This document shows, one piece after another, positions 5,762 through 14,800 of a stretch of 36,842 bases of DNA (positions within the stretch are counted from its first letter, which is position 1; the number at the start of each line of letters is the position of its first letter). The notes beneath the pieces were generated by a model that searched no databases, was not told where the DNA came from, and worked only from the letters and a program-made list of their open reading frames with translations. The position numbers and the translations under genes are program-made. Source of the DNA: a virus; the IMG/VR virus record IMGVR_UViG_3300029984_000021, positions 1 through 36,842 of that record, one strand, 5' to 3'.

Positions 5762-8572
5762 TTAGCTTTGCATAATGCTTGATACAGTTGATGTTGATAC
5801 ACCCATCTGATCTGCTATCTCTGCTTGTGTGTGTCCTGACTTAAGAAGTGTTCTAATCTTTGCTTCATTAGCCGCTGTTACAACAGGTTTGTTTCTAGGT
5901 GTTGCTAACTGTCTAACCAAATCAGGATTAGCATTATCTAGTATCTTAACTAAAGTGTTGTTACTAACAGCTCCTGCTTGAATGGCTTCCCACTCCTTTG
6001 TTGTTATGTCAACAGGATGCTTGTCTGCACCCATTCTTACTCTTGCTTCTGCTAAGGCTTGATACTTGTACTTCTTTATCTCACTGGGTTCCATGTCGGG
6101 GTTAGCTGCCTTCTTGAGGGCTAGGTTAACCTCTGCTATCCTATTAGCGTTCCTCTCAAGGGGGGCATTCTTTAGCGCTACATTTAACTTAGAATTAAGA
6201 ACTGATACTTCTTTAGCATAAGTCTTAGATGCCGATGATGACCATGTTGCAGGTGGTGTACTAATATATGATTTACGTGATTCATTAGCCAATGCCTTTA
6301 GTTGATTAGCATGGTTAGCATATATAATTTCCATTGTTGTACCAGATGATAATTCAAATGCATCTTTTGCTTCTGCCATTTTAGTAGACTTAGTTAGTTT
6401 ACTTACTGTAGTTTCTTTGATTGGCAGATTTGGATTGTCAGCTAATGCGGATTTAGCAAGGGCATTGGATACACTAACTCTTTTATTTTTTCCTGTTACT
6501 GGGTCTTTAACCATAACTGTTTTCTTAGTATAAGTTTTTCCAGTGGGGGTATATAATTTGTTACCCGTAGTAGGGTCAATATATATCCTTTTTTCTTTAC
6601 CTGTTTTAGGATTAAGTATTCCATTACCTGCACCTGCTACTCTATCAAGTGGTCTTGAATCTGAGGATGCTTTAGATATAAGAGTTGATGCTCCTCGATT
6701 TGCTCCACCTTGATATGTCTTTTTTAGAGCAGCAATACCGTTATCTATAGCTGATTGTTTATAATTTAAATGATGTTTTTCAGCATCTATTACAACCATG
6801 CTATGTTTAACAGCTCTAATTATTTCATCATTTTTTGCACCTTTGATAGTCATATCTGTAATAAGATTAGAAACATTTCCCATTTCTATACCTTTAGTAC
6901 GAGATGACATTTTAGGAGCAGACTCAGGTAGCTTGTACATTTTAGGATCAAAGTCTTTAAGTCCTTTAAGTGCTGGTTGAGTTTGAACTATTTGTTTTCC
7001 ATTAGGTCCTCTATTTGGAATAACAAGAACTGTATCACCATCAAAGTCTGCACCTGATAATCTTTCAGCAACTTTAGGATGTATGCCAACTGCATCTATT
7101 AATTTACCATGTAAAGTTTTAGCAGTCTTTTGTTGGTTATTTACTGTGAGTTCTGGTATTTCAAATTGTCCGCCATGTGGATATCTTATAAGCGCTACCT
7201 TTTCTCCGTTTCTATAACTTGGAGCATATATTTCATTTTCTTTCAGACTTGGAACCGGAAGAATAACTCTTGATCCTTGTCTTGGTAAAGCAGCTGCTTT
7301 TAGATGTACGGCAGCAGCATCACAATCATCAGAGAAATCAGCGAGAAGTTTCTTTCTAACAGCTGGATTAGTAAGAGACATGATCTCATCATATTCTTTC
7401 TTTTTAGAAGTGAAAGCCAATCCCAATTGCTGTTTTGCAAGATCTGTTGATTGTTTAGATAACATTTGGGAAGATATACTTTTAGACCATTTTTCCCAAT
7501 CGCCTTCTTCATTAACAATGTTTAATGCTGATAATTGTTTTTTACCAGTTTTATCAGTATAGAACTTTTGTCGTATAGTTGCACCAAATGGATTATCCGG
7601 ATCAATTACACCTGTCTTTTCATTTGCCATTGGTTTGAATACTTTGGATGCTGGTGTAGTTTTGGATTTATTTGTATTGTAAATAACATCTATTCCTGGT
7701 GGCATTTTATCTGAATATATAGCCATACCTTTTAAATAATGAGTTCCATCTACAGCTATACGAACTTGGGCATATCTTTTAGTTCCTAATGATAATTCAT
7801 CAACACCCATTCTAAGTTGTATAGCACCATCCATATCTTTTCCACCACTACCATCATCTGCATAGTTTATCTTAATTCTTTTAGAACTAATAGACTTAGG
7901 TGTTTGTATAGAGTGAAATGTTTCTCCACCATCTTCAGAATATTTATCATTGATCAAATGAATTTTATCTTTATTATTCATTATCTCTGGCCATGTTGTT
8001 TCTGGTTTAGCAAGTACCAACATAGTTGTTTTTTTTCCTGTACCTATTTGAGTTATTGGAATCTCATGTGTGACATATCCATCTTCTTCAAGTAAGGATA
8101 TAGCTGTTTTAAATTTAGTTCTCTTAACCCCAATATGTCTTTCGGTACCTACACCAATATCAATGTATCCACCATTTTTATCCAAATCATCTTTAAGCAT
8201 GTTTGCTGTATTACGAATTAGTTTAGCGTTATCCAAGGAACCAGGTTTAAGTAAATCTCTAACGAAGGATTCATTTTTACCACCCAATTCTTTTCCTATA
8301 GCAACATTGGACATGCCAGTTAGTCTTAATTTTTCTGCTCTAGCAGCAAGTGCTACTTTTTCATCAGCATTAGCTATAGATCTTCTTTGTCTAAATTCTG
8401 TGGAGTTCATACCAAAGCCAGTAGCTATATCATTTTCACTCATACCTTGTTTTTTAAGTTCATCTATTTCAGTTAAGAAACTTCTATTTCTTTGGGGATC
8501 AACACCTGAACCCTTGGGGTACCGACCAGAGGTTGCAGTTCCAATATGAGAAAGTTCATCATGCATTATCAT
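5762..8572 (-). CDS. Putative single-chain two-barrel RNA polymerase (YonO/QDE-1-like)
   Basis: This protein has 936 residues from the ATG at 8572, where GGAGG lies 5 nt upstream; a TTG at 8584 is less likely. The key sequence is GADFDGDTVLVIP (about 507-519), the metal-binding DxDGD loop of double-psi beta-barrel RNA polymerases. It is preceded by VALIRYPHGG, at the place of the beta' NRQPTLH segment. It is followed by MGNVSNLI and HSMVVIDAEKHHLN, which resemble the segment after the DFDGD motif in QDE-1-like RNA-dependent polymerases. Helix-turn-helix-like segments occur at about 32-68, 75-112 and 902-936, and a winged-helix-like stretch at 132-188. The N-terminus (HDELSHIG...GRYPKGSG) is faintly like the tag of neighbouring late proteins. 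The start overlaps the upstream nuclease gene by 14 bp. It could be a phage transcriptase, possibly virion-packaged; activity is inferred. Confidence 0.75.
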   Translation of the reverse strand: MIMHDELSHIGTATSGRYPKGSGVDPQRNRSFLTEIDELKKQGMSENDIATGFGMNSTEFRQRRSIANADEKVALAARAEKLRLTGMSNVAIGKELGGKNESFVRDLLKPGSLDNAKLIRNTANMLKDDLDKNGGYIDIGVGTERHIGVKRTKFKTAISLLEEDGYVTHEIPITQIGTGKKTTMLVLAKPETTWPEIMNNKDKIHLINDKYSEDGGETFHSIQTPKSISSKRIKINYADDGSGGKDMDGAIQLRMGVDELSLGTKRYAQVRIAVDGTHYLKGMAIYSDKMPPGIDVIYNTNKSKTTPASKVFKPMANEKTGVIDPDNPFGATIRQKFYTDKTGKKQLSALNIVNEEGDWEKWSKSISSQMLSKQSTDLAKQQLGLAFTSKKKEYDEIMSLTNPAVRKKLLADFSDDCDAAAVHLKAAALPRQGSRVILPVPSLKENEIYAPSYRNGEKVALIRYPHGGQFEIPELTVNNQQKTAKTLHGKLIDAVGIHPKVAERLSGADFDGDTVLVIPNRGPNGKQIVQTQPALKGLKDFDPKMYKLPESAPKMSSRTKGIEMGNVSNLITDMTIKGAKNDEIIRAVKHSMVVIDAEKHHLNYKQSAIDNGIAALKKTYQGGANRGASTLISKASSDSRPLDRVAGAGNGILNPKTGKEKRIYIDPTTGNKLYTPTGKTYTKKTVMVKDPVTGKNKRVSVSNALAKSALADNPNLPIKETTVSKLTKSTKMAEAKDAFELSSGTTMEIIYANHANQLKALANESRKSYISTPPATWSSSASKTYAKEVSVLNSKLNVALKNAPLERNANRIAEVNLALKKAANPDMEPSEIKKYKYQALAEARVRMGADKHPVDITTKEWEAIQAGAVSNNTLVKILDNANPDLVRQLATPRNKPVVTAANEAKIRTLLKSGHTQAEIADQMGVSTSTVSSIMQS

Positions 8573-9128
8573 ATGCTCCTCCAATCTTTAGCTTATTAAT
8601 TTTCTGATCAAATACAATTATTTTATCCATTATACGAAGTATCTCTTCTGTGGACGGAATATGGATTATTACATCATCTGACTGGTATAGTCTCAATTCT
8701 GTATCTATAGCATGTGGATCAATCTTATACTCCAAACAGAATAAAGATGTATACACTTCCAGTTGTCTCATCGATGATGGTGTTACTCCTGTTTTCAAAT
8801 CATGAATCCTTAAGACGTTTTTTCTAAAAGATATAGCATCAGCAGTACCAAAACAATTCTCTGAAAAATATAGAGGTTGCTCGGTTGCCATCTTGTATCC
8901 TATAGCATCATTAACATATAGATTCATGGTTTTTTTAGACTTTGGTAACTTAACACCGAGTCTTATACATTCACATGCAAACTCGTGTAATCGAGTTCCC
9001 TGACTAGTGGCTAAATATTTGGAATAGGATGTAGCAAGTTTCTCTTCATCATAATTTATCCAATGATATTTAGAGGCACTTAGAAATGCGTGTTGGCCCT
9101 CTATGTCGAAATGCGTGTTGAAGTTCAT
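8559..9128 (-). CDS. PD-(D/E)XK (RecB/Cas4-like) exonuclease
   Basis: This 189-residue protein has RecB-family nuclease motifs in order: GTRLHEFA (44-51), GTADAISF with the first acidic ligand (about 93-100), IHDLKTG with the D-x-K pair (about 108-114) and QLEVY (about 122-126). Length fits the stand-alone phage nucleases of this superfamily. AAAGGAGG lies about 10 nt upstream of the ATG. The gene overlaps the upstream nuclease gene by 59 nt. It probably processes DNA ends in recombination or replication. Confidence 0.85.
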   Translation of the reverse strand: MNFNTHFDIEGQHAFLSASKYHWINYDEEKLATSYSKYLATSQGTRLHEFACECIRLGVKLPKSKKTMNLYVNDAIGYKMATEQPLYFSENCFGTADAISFRKNVLRIHDLKTGVTPSSMRQLEVYTSLFCLEYKIDPHAIDTELRLYQSDDVIIHIPSTEEILRIMDKIIVFDQKINKLKIGGAYDNA

Positions 9129-9390
9129 TTAATACTTCCTCCTTTATCTCTGGCCAAATAACACTAGCATAGGACATCTTATCAAGAACTTCTAAATAGT
9201 ATTCTTGATTTGGTTGATATCTTGATTCTGCTTTTTGCTTGCATTCAAGAGCTGCCCAGGTATTATTATACAATATTAACAAATCTGGGAATCCCTGTAT
9301 GTAGTTGGCATCATTTTTTAGAATTATACATCCTTCAAATATAGATTCAAGCTCCTCAATTAGCTTGGCTTGAAACTTACTTTCTAACAT
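9070..9390 (-). CDS. VRR-NUC-like nuclease
   Basis: This 106-residue protein shows the compact nuclease pattern GFPDLLILY...WAALECKQK (about 45-65), giving PD-x(n)-ExK, plus an early E-x-K/Q helix and a QEYYLEVL helix. The whole matches VRR-NUC or Holliday-resolvase-like PD-(D/E)XK nucleases of phages. I chose the ATG at 9390 because GAAGGAGG sits 7 nt upstream; the frame continues upstream without a good ribosome site. A promoter of the TCGCG class lies directly upstream. Confidence 0.85.
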   Translation of the reverse strand: MLESKFQAKLIEELESIFEGCIILKNDANYIQGFPDLLILYNNTWAALECKQKAESRYQPNQEYYLEVLDKMSYASVIWPEIKEEVLNELQHAFRHRGPTRISKCL

Positions 9391-9444
9391 AAGACTGCCT
9401 CCTTCAAAAAACAAAATAATAAGATAGTGATACTCTATCCCTCT

Positions 9445-9471
9445 ATAATAGTATATGTTATTTCCGCGAGG
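9445..9471 (-). promoter_or_regulatory. TCGCG-class promoter, copy 1
   Basis: On the minus strand CCTCGCG is followed after exactly 14 nt (containing ACATA) by TATTAT. It matches the consensus of eleven other sites in the window, with one change in the -10 box. It begins immediately after the SF2 helicase stop codon and would drive the nucleases, the polymerase candidate and possibly packaging genes. Confidence 0.65.
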
Positions 9472-10692
9472 TTAATCTTTTAAAAAGCGATATACATTGA
9501 AGTCTTTTTTATTCTTTAATGCTTTAGCAATTGCTAGGTCTATAGCCGAATTTGAACGAAAATGATAGTAGTATAGAAATTTGAATGGTGTGTTAAGACG
9601 GTCAATTCTTCCTGCTGCTTGAATCATTGTCTTGTATGAGTAATTTTGAGAGTAGAATATGATCGTGTCTGTCTCTATACAATTCCAACCCTCTGCTCCT
9701 GCTGTGTACTGTACTAAATATATCCATGATTTGGTTTTAGGAATTGGCTTATGAGCATGTCCATTCCATTCACTAGTTTCTACTTTTAAAGTGTCACCTA
9801 ACTTTTTAAGTATTTCTAACTCATAATCAAAATTATAGAATATGATTAGTTTAGGATGTTTCTTAATTATCTTGGATATTTCTTTTGTTCTTGCTGGGTT
9901 GCTATTGGCAACTTTTCTCATTAAGTAGCAGACCATGGTAATGGACTTAATAGGTTTATCCTCGAATATGTTCCATCGTTTAATCATTACAGTATCCATT
10001 TTATCTTTGTCAAATGGGACAGTTATGATTTCATCAACAGCTATAGTTTCTTTGAAGTAGTCCATCTTAATTGTTATCCGTTCTCTTAATCTGCATAAGT
10101 GACCCTGCTCCATATACTTGTCAATCTTAGGATATTTGCAGTATCTATTGTATACTGCATGTCTTCTAAGAAACTCAGTACGATTCTTATAGAATTTGTT
10201 TGCTATGAATACCGGAATATAATCACTCCATGTATCACCAGGTGTGGCACTAAGTAGTATCCAGTTATTATTCTTAACTATTTTTAGAAAAGATTTAACC
10301 CATGTACCAGCTCCAACTAATCGCTGTTCATCAAATATAAAGAAAGCCTTAGTCACCTTAATATACTTAGATATATTATTCCATGAATCCACTGTTACTT
10401 TAACATTATTTATACTGCAGTCTTGGTTGGTTGATAGTGAGAAAGGTGCACACTCTCCTTCAAATTCTAAAGAATCTCTTTTCTTTGCTGTGGTAATTAT
10501 ATATAGATCTTTTGGTTTTTTCATTTCTGAGAACTCACCAACGCCATCGATATTAAGAGTACCTTTACATTCTTTAGCAAAGTAATATGCTATGGCAGTT
10601 CTAGATTTCCCAGACCCAACTCCTCCGCATAATATGCATCCATTCTTTAATTTATCTATTGCTTCTAGTTGATAATCACGAAGATTAATCAT
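9472..10692 (-). CDS. SF2 (DEAD/SNF2-like) DNA helicase
   Basis: This 406-residue protein has a Q-motif-like start (LRDYQLEAI), Walker A GGVGSGKSRT (23-32), motif Ia TTAKKRDS, motif II DEQR (121-124), motif III SATPG (148-152), and motif VI QAAGRIDR in the C-terminal RecA lobe. It corresponds to the short phage helicases in replication operons. The start has GAGG about 9 nt upstream, within the last codons of the upstream HNH gene, so the two are probably co-translated. Confidence 0.92.
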   Translation of the reverse strand: MINLRDYQLEAIDKLKNGCILCGGVGSGKSRTAIAYYFAKECKGTLNIDGVGEFSEMKKPKDLYIITTAKKRDSLEFEGECAPFSLSTNQDCSINNVKVTVDSWNNISKYIKVTKAFFIFDEQRLVGAGTWVKSFLKIVKNNNWILLSATPGDTWSDYIPVFIANKFYKNRTEFLRRHAVYNRYCKYPKIDKYMEQGHLCRLRERITIKMDYFKETIAVDEIITVPFDKDKMDTVMIKRWNIFEDKPIKSITMVCYLMRKVANSNPARTKEISKIIKKHPKLIIFYNFDYELEILKKLGDTLKVETSEWNGHAHKPIPKTKSWIYLVQYTAGAEGWNCIETDTIIFYSQNYSYKTMIQAAGRIDRLNTPFKFLYYYHFRSNSAIDLAIAKALKNKKDFNVYRFLKD

Positions 10693-10695
10693 ATA

Positions 10696-11178
10696 TTATA
10701 CCTCTTCAAAGTGAAAGTTCCTATGACTTTTTCTAATGCCTCGTAAACAATCACCTATATGACTACGACACCCATTTATATCGCTAGCACAAGACTGTAA
10801 ACTCTCATATATTATACCAGTTTCTACGATTTTTACCATTTTTCTTGGGAGTCCACCTTGCCCATTATGAGGAATTAATCCTGTTCTATGAGCATGTCTC
10901 ATGTTATCAGCTTGGGTACACCATTCTAGATTTCCTATAAAATTATTTTTTTTATTACCATCGATATGATTTACCACTAAACCATTTACTGTGCAATCAT
11001 AAAATGCACTAGCAATGAGCTTATGAACTCGAATAGTTTGACCGTTTACATCTACTTGTAAGTATCCTCTGCCATCATCCCAAGGGTTCAATAGTTTTCT
11101 AGTTGTTTTGTTTCTTATCCCACCATTATTACTCGCTTCATAATTTGGAAAGTCGGGAATATTAATCCATTTATCCAT
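10696..11178 (-). CDS. Free-standing NUMOD4-HNH homing endonuclease
   Basis: This 160-residue protein starts with a NUMOD4 domain (KWINIPDFPNYEASNNGGIR, about 3-22). A phage HNH_3 core follows: VHKLIASAFY, then VNHIDGNKKNNFIGNLEWCT (about 69-88) with DNMRHA. It ends in a NUMOD1-like DNA-binding module (SLQSCASDINGCRSHIGDCLRG). It is a selfish endonuclease typically placed between essential genes. Here it lies between the ssDNA-binding protein and the helicase, followed by its own hairpin-separated boundary. GAAAGGA precedes the ATG. Confidence 0.92.
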   Translation of the reverse strand: MDKWINIPDFPNYEASNNGGIRNKTTRKLLNPWDDGRGYLQVDVNGQTIRVHKLIASAFYDCTVNGLVVNHIDGNKKNNFIGNLEWCTQADNMRHAHRTGLIPHNGQGGLPRKMVKIVETGIIYESLQSCASDINGCRSHIGDCLRGIRKSHRNFHFEEV

Positions 11179-11202
11179 AAATTTAATCCTTTCAAAATAT
11201 AA

Positions 11203-11234
11203 ATAAGAAGTTTAAAGACATTCTCAGGTCTTTT
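11203..11234 (-). terminator. Candidate terminator before the HNH gene
   Basis: On the minus strand AAAGAC/GTCTTT arms (11228-11233 with 11214-11219) enclose an 8-nt loop and are followed by a U-rich tail. It lies between the ssDNA-binding protein gene and the HNH gene. The stem is short, so it may be partial or leaky. Confidence 0.45.
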
Positions 11235-11240
11235 ATTTAT

Positions 11241-11684
11241 CTAATCATAATACTTTTCAGCGAATTCGTCTTCTACTATTGTCACATACATTGATTTGCA
11301 ATATGCTTTGACTCCTTCACTACCATTTACCGACCAATTATAAGGACGGATAATTAGATCAACATTTTCTATCTCAGCTGTATCTAATTCATCTACTGAA
11401 ATATCATCTAGTATTGTCTTTCTCTTTTTGGTTACTAATACTATTTTAGGTACGATATTGTCGTATGATACGGTCACTTGTAAATAAGGTATCATATCTT
11501 CTCCCTCTTCTCTTGGCTGCAACCATCTAACATTCCAACCATCCTGTTCTAATCTAAGACCATGCTCTTTATCCAAGAAGACACAGAAATTTCTACGACC
11601 AGCAGGATTGAACTTAGCAGCCTTTCCGCTAAAGTTTCTAAAACCTATTTTTGCATTTTCAATTACTATATTGTTATTTACCAT
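11241..11684 (-). CDS. Putative single-stranded DNA-binding protein
   Basis: This 147-residue protein is beta-rich with the pattern IENAKIGFRNFSGKAAKFN, then RRNFCVFLD, WNVRWLQPREEGEDMIPYLQV and VDLIIRPYNWSV...GVKAYCKSMYVTI. I know it as a conserved phage protein annotated as an ssDNA-binding OB-fold protein. The acidic C-terminus (EDEFAEKYYD) resembles SSB tails. It lies directly after the replicative polymerase and a small zinc protein. The assignment is from family resemblance, not a catalytic motif. Confidence 0.7.
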   Translation of the reverse strand: MVNNNIVIENAKIGFRNFSGKAAKFNPAGRRNFCVFLDKEHGLRLEQDGWNVRWLQPREEGEDMIPYLQVTVSYDNIVPKIVLVTKKRKTILDDISVDELDTAEIENVDLIIRPYNWSVNGSEGVKAYCKSMYVTIVEDEFAEKYYD

Positions 11685-11686
11685 TA

Positions 11687-11842
11687 TTATTTATCCCCTT
11701 TCAAATATGCACCTTTAGTGCAGCTTCTACAAAATTCATGTTGTCCACACTCTGTTAAGCAACAATAGTTGTGTGGCATCTCATATTCTATCTGACATTT
11801 TTTACATGGAATAAAGTGCGTGCAATCATACGGACATTCCAT
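11687..11842 (-). CDS. Small Cys-rich zinc-finger-like protein (51 aa)
   Basis: This 51-residue protein has eight Cys in the visible pattern CPYDC, CKKC, CC, C and CRSC, plus several His. That suggests one or two zinc sites. GAAAGGGG precedes the ATG at 11840-11842. The gene sits between the polymerase fusion and the ssDNA-binding gene, which start and stop within 3-15 nt of it. Role unknown; accessory DNA binding is plausible. Confidence 0.75.
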   Translation of the reverse strand: MECPYDCTHFIPCKKCQIEYEMPHNYCCLTECGQHEFCRSCTKGAYLKGDK

Positions 11843-11856
11843 TATTTATGCCCCTT

Positions 11857-14800
11857 TCAAAATGGTAATATTGTTGGTTTAAAATGTGAACCAAGTTTAC
11901 ATAATAAATATTCGTTTTCTTCATACATGTTGTCACACTTTTCACACAGAGTAGCACAATCTTTTCCGCATGGAGTAACTAATCTTGGAGGTGTTGATTC
12001 GCCATATATAAACCATTCGGCATCACCAAACTTTGATATATTTGCTAGAGCATCATCAACTAACTTACGATAGTAATCCTTGTCTATGTCATCTTCTTTT
12101 CCAAGAACAGTAACCATCTCAGACTCTAACCATCTATATCCTTTACTTCCGGTTGCGGCATGATAGTTGCCTTCTTTTTCTCTTAGTAATATACCACCAC
12201 CCTTTCCTGGTTTAATTGGACAGAATGCGCCAACCTTTCCTACAAAGTGATAGTTGTGTTCTTCTCCTAAATCTTCATTCATGTCAAGATATAATGCTGT
12301 GGTAACGGATTTGGTTTCACACATATCCTTGAACAGTATTGGTTCTTTACTGAATAGTGATTTGAAGACATATGGCTGTATAAATTGTGCTCCGGTGGCT
12401 GTCCAATCTTTATCATCTTTAGCCACATATACAGCATCATTTATTAAGCATAACTTTTCATAGGTGGCCTCATGTTCAAACTCATAACCATATTTCATAC
12501 CAAAGTCCATCACAAATTGTATAATTCCAGCAGTAGCATTTGGTATCTTTATAGAATCAGTCTTAATATGTGCCACAGTGAATCCTTTCTCTTGAACTGC
12601 ATGCTTGAGGTCAACCATGAAGAGTGCTCCTCTTTTTGCAACTATGTTGTCTATGTTTCTAGGGTCTCGGAAAGCATTCTCAAATTTAGCAGAGGTCAAA
12701 CCATATACTGAATTAATTACTGTCTTTAATGCATTAGACAGATCTGCTGAGTTATAATTTCCATTAAGGAATTGAGCTAACTTTCCATCCAACATGGTAC
12801 TAGCTTCTTCATATTTGTTATGTTTGATTGCTAGTCTTGCTTTCTTTAGTTCTGAGAACTTTTTGGTATATGGACCAAACATATCTAGAAGTTCTATACT
12901 TGATGGGTGCATGGATGCTACATCTAGGAGTGCTACATGAGTATACATTCCTGGTTCAGAATATACATACCCACCTTCTCCTATCTCTTCATCTCGATAG
13001 GTACTTTTCCCAAATTCAAATTTGTAACCTGGGAACATGTCGCCTAAGTCTGTATAGGTAAATACATCTTGTGGTTTTCTATTAGTACCAAATATGATTC
13101 TAGTAGAATGAGCATTAGTTGTATCATTAACTGTTAACCCACTTAACTCAGCAAGTATCTTCCTAGCAGTCCAGTCTCCTTCTAAGTGGTCAAATGTTAC
13201 TTCTGTAGCATCGACATCGTTTCCACAATAATCTGCTACTAGTGGCCACATTTCTTCTGGTACTGGTTGATCCCAAGGTAACCCTAGTTCTTGATGATGA
13301 ATACCTAATTCAATCTCAAACTTCTTGAGACTTTTCTTATTTGCTGCTGATGCAAAATCATAAACATCTGTATAGGATAAGTTATAAGCTTCCCCAAACA
13401 TACAGGTAGGACTATTGGATATAATCCTTTGACTTAATGTGTATAACTCTTCATTAGTGTATCCTATATATCTAGCATACATAATATGATTGTCATACCT
13501 TCTGCAATTGAACCCAACTAATTTAAAACGTAAAAGTTTTTCTACATCTGCGGATGTTGGGTTTATCATCTTTACCGTTTTCTTTCCCTTTAATTTCCAT
13601 GCTACAACAAATAAGTTTGGAAATACTTCAACGTCAAAGAATACCAATTCTCCTTTAGGATCATAGTCATTTACAGGTACACTAATATCTTCGGATTTTA
13701 GTTTCATCTTACCAAGTAGTTTTATACAGTAGTCTGCCTGATGAGTGCTATTACTAGCGAATGCTAATAGTGCCGGTCTCATATTTGATACATCATAATG
13801 TAATCCTGAATTGTAGGCATCTTCAAGAATCTTAAATATAAAGTCTATGCTTGGTTTGGTCCCATCATGAATATCTTTTGCTAGATTCTTCTTGATTAAA
13901 TCTCTTAATCCTTTTTCGCTTTTTACTGCATCAAAGTTAATCACTTTATTCTCCCCTTTCAACGGCAATCCCGAATTAATAGTTGCTATCGGAATATGGT
14001 TACATTTTGTTAGTCTTCTCCTTAGAGAACTATTACCATTAAACACCTTAATCTCTATGCCCTCTGAGAATATCCTACTAAGTTGGTTTACATCTCCATC
14101 ATAAATATAATGTAGGTGTACGCCTGCTTGGCTTTTGCTGTACTCGGCATATGTAGGTGGCCATTTACCAGCAGCTTCAGTATTTAACTCTAGTGATTTC
14201 TCACCTTTGTCATCTTGTAAATCAAAGTCTACTACAATATGGTTTCCTGGTACTCTAACATAATGTATCTTAGTGGTGTCTAAATCTTTTAACTTTGAAT
14301 GCACTTCAAGCCATTTTTTATTTGGTGTATCATGGTCATTTGCATACTGTGCTAAGCAATCAGCACATTCGCTATCAAATATAGATTCAGTTGAGTCTAA
14401 TACTAATGTGTTAGGAGTGTCATCTTTTAAATTTAAACCTGATTTGAACTTATCAAACAAGAAGTCTGAATAATAATTCCTTGTTAGAACGCCTTTAACT
14501 CGACTAACCCCAGATGTAAATTCTTTAAAATAATTCTTTAATTCATCTCTAAATTTATGTTTAGGAAGTTTGAATTCTATAGATGACTCTTCACAATATT
14601 CTTTATATAAGGCGTATGCTCTAGCTAATGATATTCCGTTCTCATCCATAAAATCGATATAATGTTCTTCTATAAAATTAAAGAACACATCTGTTTGAAA
14701 CATCATATCCAGAGGTAAGTATTTTGAATAATAGTTCTTACCCATTTCTCTATAAACTTCAAGACAGTGAAACGCTATTGCTCCTAATTCGAAATCTATT

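Noticed and set aside
8070-8549. 159-codon plus-strand frame
   Set aside because: It is fully antisense to the RNA polymerase candidate, whose motifs and ribosome site are convincing, and it has no family resemblance.
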